Positions 62,250 through 64,000 of a stretch of DNA of 64,000 nt are shown piece after piece. The DNA lies in NCBI RefSeq assembly GCF_000455245.1, contig NZ_HG005166.1, forward strand, positions 114,636-178,635. Direction: 5' to 3'. Positions within the stretch are counted from its first letter, which is position 1. Each line of letters opens with the position of its first letter. A program made the translations under genes and the position numbers. Under the pieces are notes generated by a model. That model was not told the origin of the DNA. It saw only the letters and a list, made by a program, of their open reading frames with translations, and searched no databases. This stretch comes from Nesterenkonia massiliensis (lineage in GTDB: Bacteria > Actinomycetota > Actinomycetes > Actinomycetales > Micrococcaceae).

Positions 62250-63128
62250 ATGCCCAGAATCCGACTCGACCTCGCCTATGACGGTAACGCGTATAAGGGC
62301 TGGGCTGCTCAGCCAGGGCTGCAGACGGTAGAAGGCGCCCTGCATGAGGCGCTGGCAACAATTCTGCGACGCGAAGTCCGGGTGACTGTCGCTGGACGCA
62401 CCGATGCCGGTGTGCACGCCCGAGGTCAAGTCGTGCACCTGGACCTCGGTGACGATGAATGGCAAGGATTAGCCCGCGGCAGAGACCTGCTGCCCCACGA
62501 GGCCATGCTGCGCCGGCTCAGCGGCGTGCTGAACCGCCAGCAGGGCGCCGTGGTGCTGAAGAGCGTCTCAGCTGTCCCTGAGACCTTCGACGCTCGATTC
62601 TCCGCGCTGAGCCGCAGCTACAGCTACCGGATAGCGGACCGTCGCGAGCTATGGGACCCGTTGCGGCGTCATGACACCGCCTGGATCCGCGGTGCGGTTG
62701 ACGCGCGCCTCATGGACGCTGAAGCCACCGCTGTGCTGGGGCTGCATGACTTTGGAAGTTTCTGCCGTCCACGAGAGCACTCCACCACTATTCGTGAGCT
62801 TCAGGCGTTCACCATCCGCCGCGGTGCCGATGGCATCATCACCGCAACGCTGACTGCCGACGCCTTCTGCCACCATATGGTTCGCGCCCTCATCGGAGGC
62901 TGCCTGGATGTGGGAGAAAGACGCCGCGCACCAGGCTGGCTGTTCAGCCGCCTGCAGGAACCCAGTTGGGACCAGCGAGTACGACTGGCTCCACCCCAAG
63001 GGTTAGTTCTTGAGTCTGTGGCTTACCCGCGGGAGGATCAGCTGGCTCAGCGTGCCGAACAGACGCGTGCCCTGCGGCCGGTGCACACGGGCACCGCTGA
63101 AAGTGCAGTCAACGACGACGCAGAATGA
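62250..63128 (+). CDS. truA: tRNA pseudouridine synthase A
   Basis: 292 residues. It makes pseudouridine 38-40 in tRNA anticodon arms. The catalytic Asp52 lies in AGRTDAGVHARGQ; other family blocks are LAYDGNAYKGWAAQPGLQTV, FDARFSALSRSYSYRI, LHDFGSFCRP and FCHHMVRALIGGCL. It lies in the usual place after rplQ. A leaderless or weakly led start is likely: only GAAGTAGG lies upstream of the ATG. Confidence 0.96.
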   Translation: MPRIRLDLAYDGNAYKGWAAQPGLQTVEGALHEALATILRREVRVTVAGRTDAGVHARGQVVHLDLGDDEWQGLARGRDLLPHEAMLRRLSGVLNRQQGAVVLKSVSAVPETFDARFSALSRSYSYRIADRRELWDPLRRHDTAWIRGAVDARLMDAEATAVLGLHDFGSFCRPREHSTTIRELQAFTIRRGADGIITATLTADAFCHHMVRALIGGCLDVGERRRAPGWLFSRLQEPSWDQRVRLAPPQGLVLESVAYPREDQLAQRAEQTRALRPVHTGTAESAVNDDAE

Positions 63129-63186
63129 GGCATGTCGGCCGGACCGCGCCCTGTGAAATGATTTAGATCTCACCCTCAAACTAAAG

Positions 63187-63215
63187 TTGCGCAGTGCACA
63201 CGGACAGCGTATACT
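63187..63215 (+). promoter_or_regulatory. Candidate promoter for the MFS transporter gene
   Basis: TTGCGC (63187-63192) and TATACT (63210-63215) are 17 bp apart. Transcription would start near 63222. A GGCCGG/CCGGCC hairpin (63227-63244) followed by a TTTTT run at 63252-63256 lies at the very start of the leader. Confidence 0.6.
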
Positions 63216-63261
63216 CTCCGGGGATCGGCCGGGCTTGACCGGCCAGTCGCATTTTTGCGGC

Positions 63262-63274
63262 ACGTACTGTACGT
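63262..63274. promoter_or_regulatory. 13-bp palindrome in the MFS gene leader
   Basis: ACGTACTGTACGT is a perfect inverted repeat (6-bp arms around T), 20 bp before the start codon. It may be an operator; no regulator gene lies within the window beside it. Confidence 0.4.
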
Positions 63275-63294
63275 CGTTGAGAAGGAACTCAAAG

Positions 63295-64000
63295 ATGAGC
63301 ACTGAATCACGCAGCGAGGACTCCTCTGTGGGAGCGGTTGCTTGGGTAGTATTGGTAGCCGCCTTCGGCGGTTTCCTCTTCGGCTTCGATACCGCTGTGA
63401 TCAACGGCGCCGTCGGCCCCATCCGTGAGGCTTTTGACCTCTCCGCGCTGATGAGCGGTTTCACTGTCTCCACTGCCCTGCTGGGCTGTGTGGTCGGTGC
63501 CTTCACCGGCGGTAACTTAGCTGACCGGGTCGGACGCCAGAAGGCGATGCTGATCGCGGCGGGACTCTTCCTGGCCTCTGCGATCGGCTCCGGGCTGGTT
63601 TTCGGTGTGTATGACCTCATCTTCTGGCGAATCATCGGTGGTATCGGCGTGGGTATGGCCTCGGTCATCGCCCCGGCCTACATTGCCGAGGTCTCGCCGG
63701 CCAACTGGCGCGGCCGTCTGGGCTCGCTGTTTCAGCTGGCCATTGTGATCGGTATTTTCATGGCTGCGGTCTCCAATGCGCTCTTCGCCAACCTGGCCGG
63801 TGGCGCGGAACTTCCGCTGTGGCTGGGCCTGGACGCTTGGCGCTGGATGTTCATCTCCGAAGCTGTACCGGCTTTGATCTACGGCCTGCTGGCGCTGTCG
63901 ATCCCGGAGTCTCCGCGGTACCTGGTCTCGCGTGGGCGCGACGCCGCAGCCCGCGAGGTGCTCACCGACATCGTCGGTATCAAGGGCGAGTCAAACCTGA
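63295..64000 (+). CDS. Sugar porter family MFS transporter (cut by window end)
   Basis: The first 235 residues of a protein that continues past the window. It opens MSTESRSEDSS, with AAGGAA upstream of the ATG. Helices 1-6 are visible with sugar-porter signatures: GGFLFGFDTAVINGAVGPI in helix 1, the loop 2-3 motif GGNLADRVGRQKAM, RIIGGIGVGMASVIAPAYIAE and SPANWRGRLGSLFQLAI in helices 4-5, and PESPRYLVSRGR after helix 6. These fit the XylE/GlcP/IolT group of proton-coupled sugar or polyol importers. The substrate cannot be told. Confidence 0.92.
   Translation, partial: MSTESRSEDSSVGAVAWVVLVAAFGGFLFGFDTAVINGAVGPIREAFDLSALMSGFTVSTALLGCVVGAFTGGNLADRVGRQKAMLIAAGLFLASAIGSGLVFGVYDLIFWRIIGGIGVGMASVIAPAYIAEVSPANWRGRLGSLFQLAIVIGIFMAAVSNALFANLAGGAELPLWLGLDAWRWMFISEAVPALIYGLLALSIPESPRYLVSRGRDAAAREVLTDIVGIKGESNL

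Overview
The window comes from a high-GC Gram-positive bacterium. Gene order and protein sequences point to the order Micrococcales and probably the Micrococcaceae (Arthrobacter/Nesterenkonia-like). The reasons are actinobacterial forms of RpoB, RpoC, EF-Tu, S3 and S5, frequent GTG/TTG starts, strings of 4-base ATGA/GTGA gene overlaps, and a spc operon with no S14 gene between rplE and rpsH. The genus assignment is an inference.

Backbone. The window carries most of the main transcription/translation cluster on the + strand: rplJ-rplL; rpoB-rpoC; the str operon (rpsL, rpsG, fusA, tuf); the S10 operon (rpsJ to rpsQ); the spc operon (rplN to rplO, then secY, adk, map); infA-rpmJ; the alpha operon (rpsM, rpsK, rpoA, rplQ); truA; and the start of a sugar-porter MFS gene cut by the window end. 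Strong hairpin terminators follow rplL, rpoC, tuf, rpsQ, rplO and rplQ.

Three blocks of other genes interrupt it. (1) About 21 kb lies between rplL and rpoB. It holds a PspC/toastrack envelope-stress system (PspC protein and small membrane protein on the - strand, PspC-histidine kinase and LuxR-type regulator on the + strand). Next comes a six-gene translationally coupled operon: binding-protein ABC transporter, glycerophosphodiester phosphodiesterase, LacI regulator and metallophosphoesterase. Last is a LacI-controlled locus with a double HAD-hydrolase fusion and a family-5 (Opp/Dpp-type) ABC transporter. Five copies of a CTGGAACGWTCCAG-like palindrome mark that regulon. (2) A gene for a 936-residue polytopic membrane protein lies between tuf and rpsJ. 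(3) A complete type I restriction-modification system (hsdM, hsdS, hsdR) with an inverted fic gene lies between map and infA. A perfect 12-bp inverted repeat with a 7-bp spacer sits in the fic/hsdR divergent promoter region.

Points to check. rpoB as given has a single-base frameshift near 22953 (three C where four are expected), most simply a sequencing or assembly error because the gene is essential and otherwise intact. No rRNA, tRNA, insertion sequence, integrase or CRISPR array was seen. No single clearly new system is proven. The most promising candidates are the LacI/double-HAD/oligo-solute transporter regulon, the phosphodiester uptake-and-cleavage operon, and the Fic-type I RM module inside the ribosomal protein cluster.
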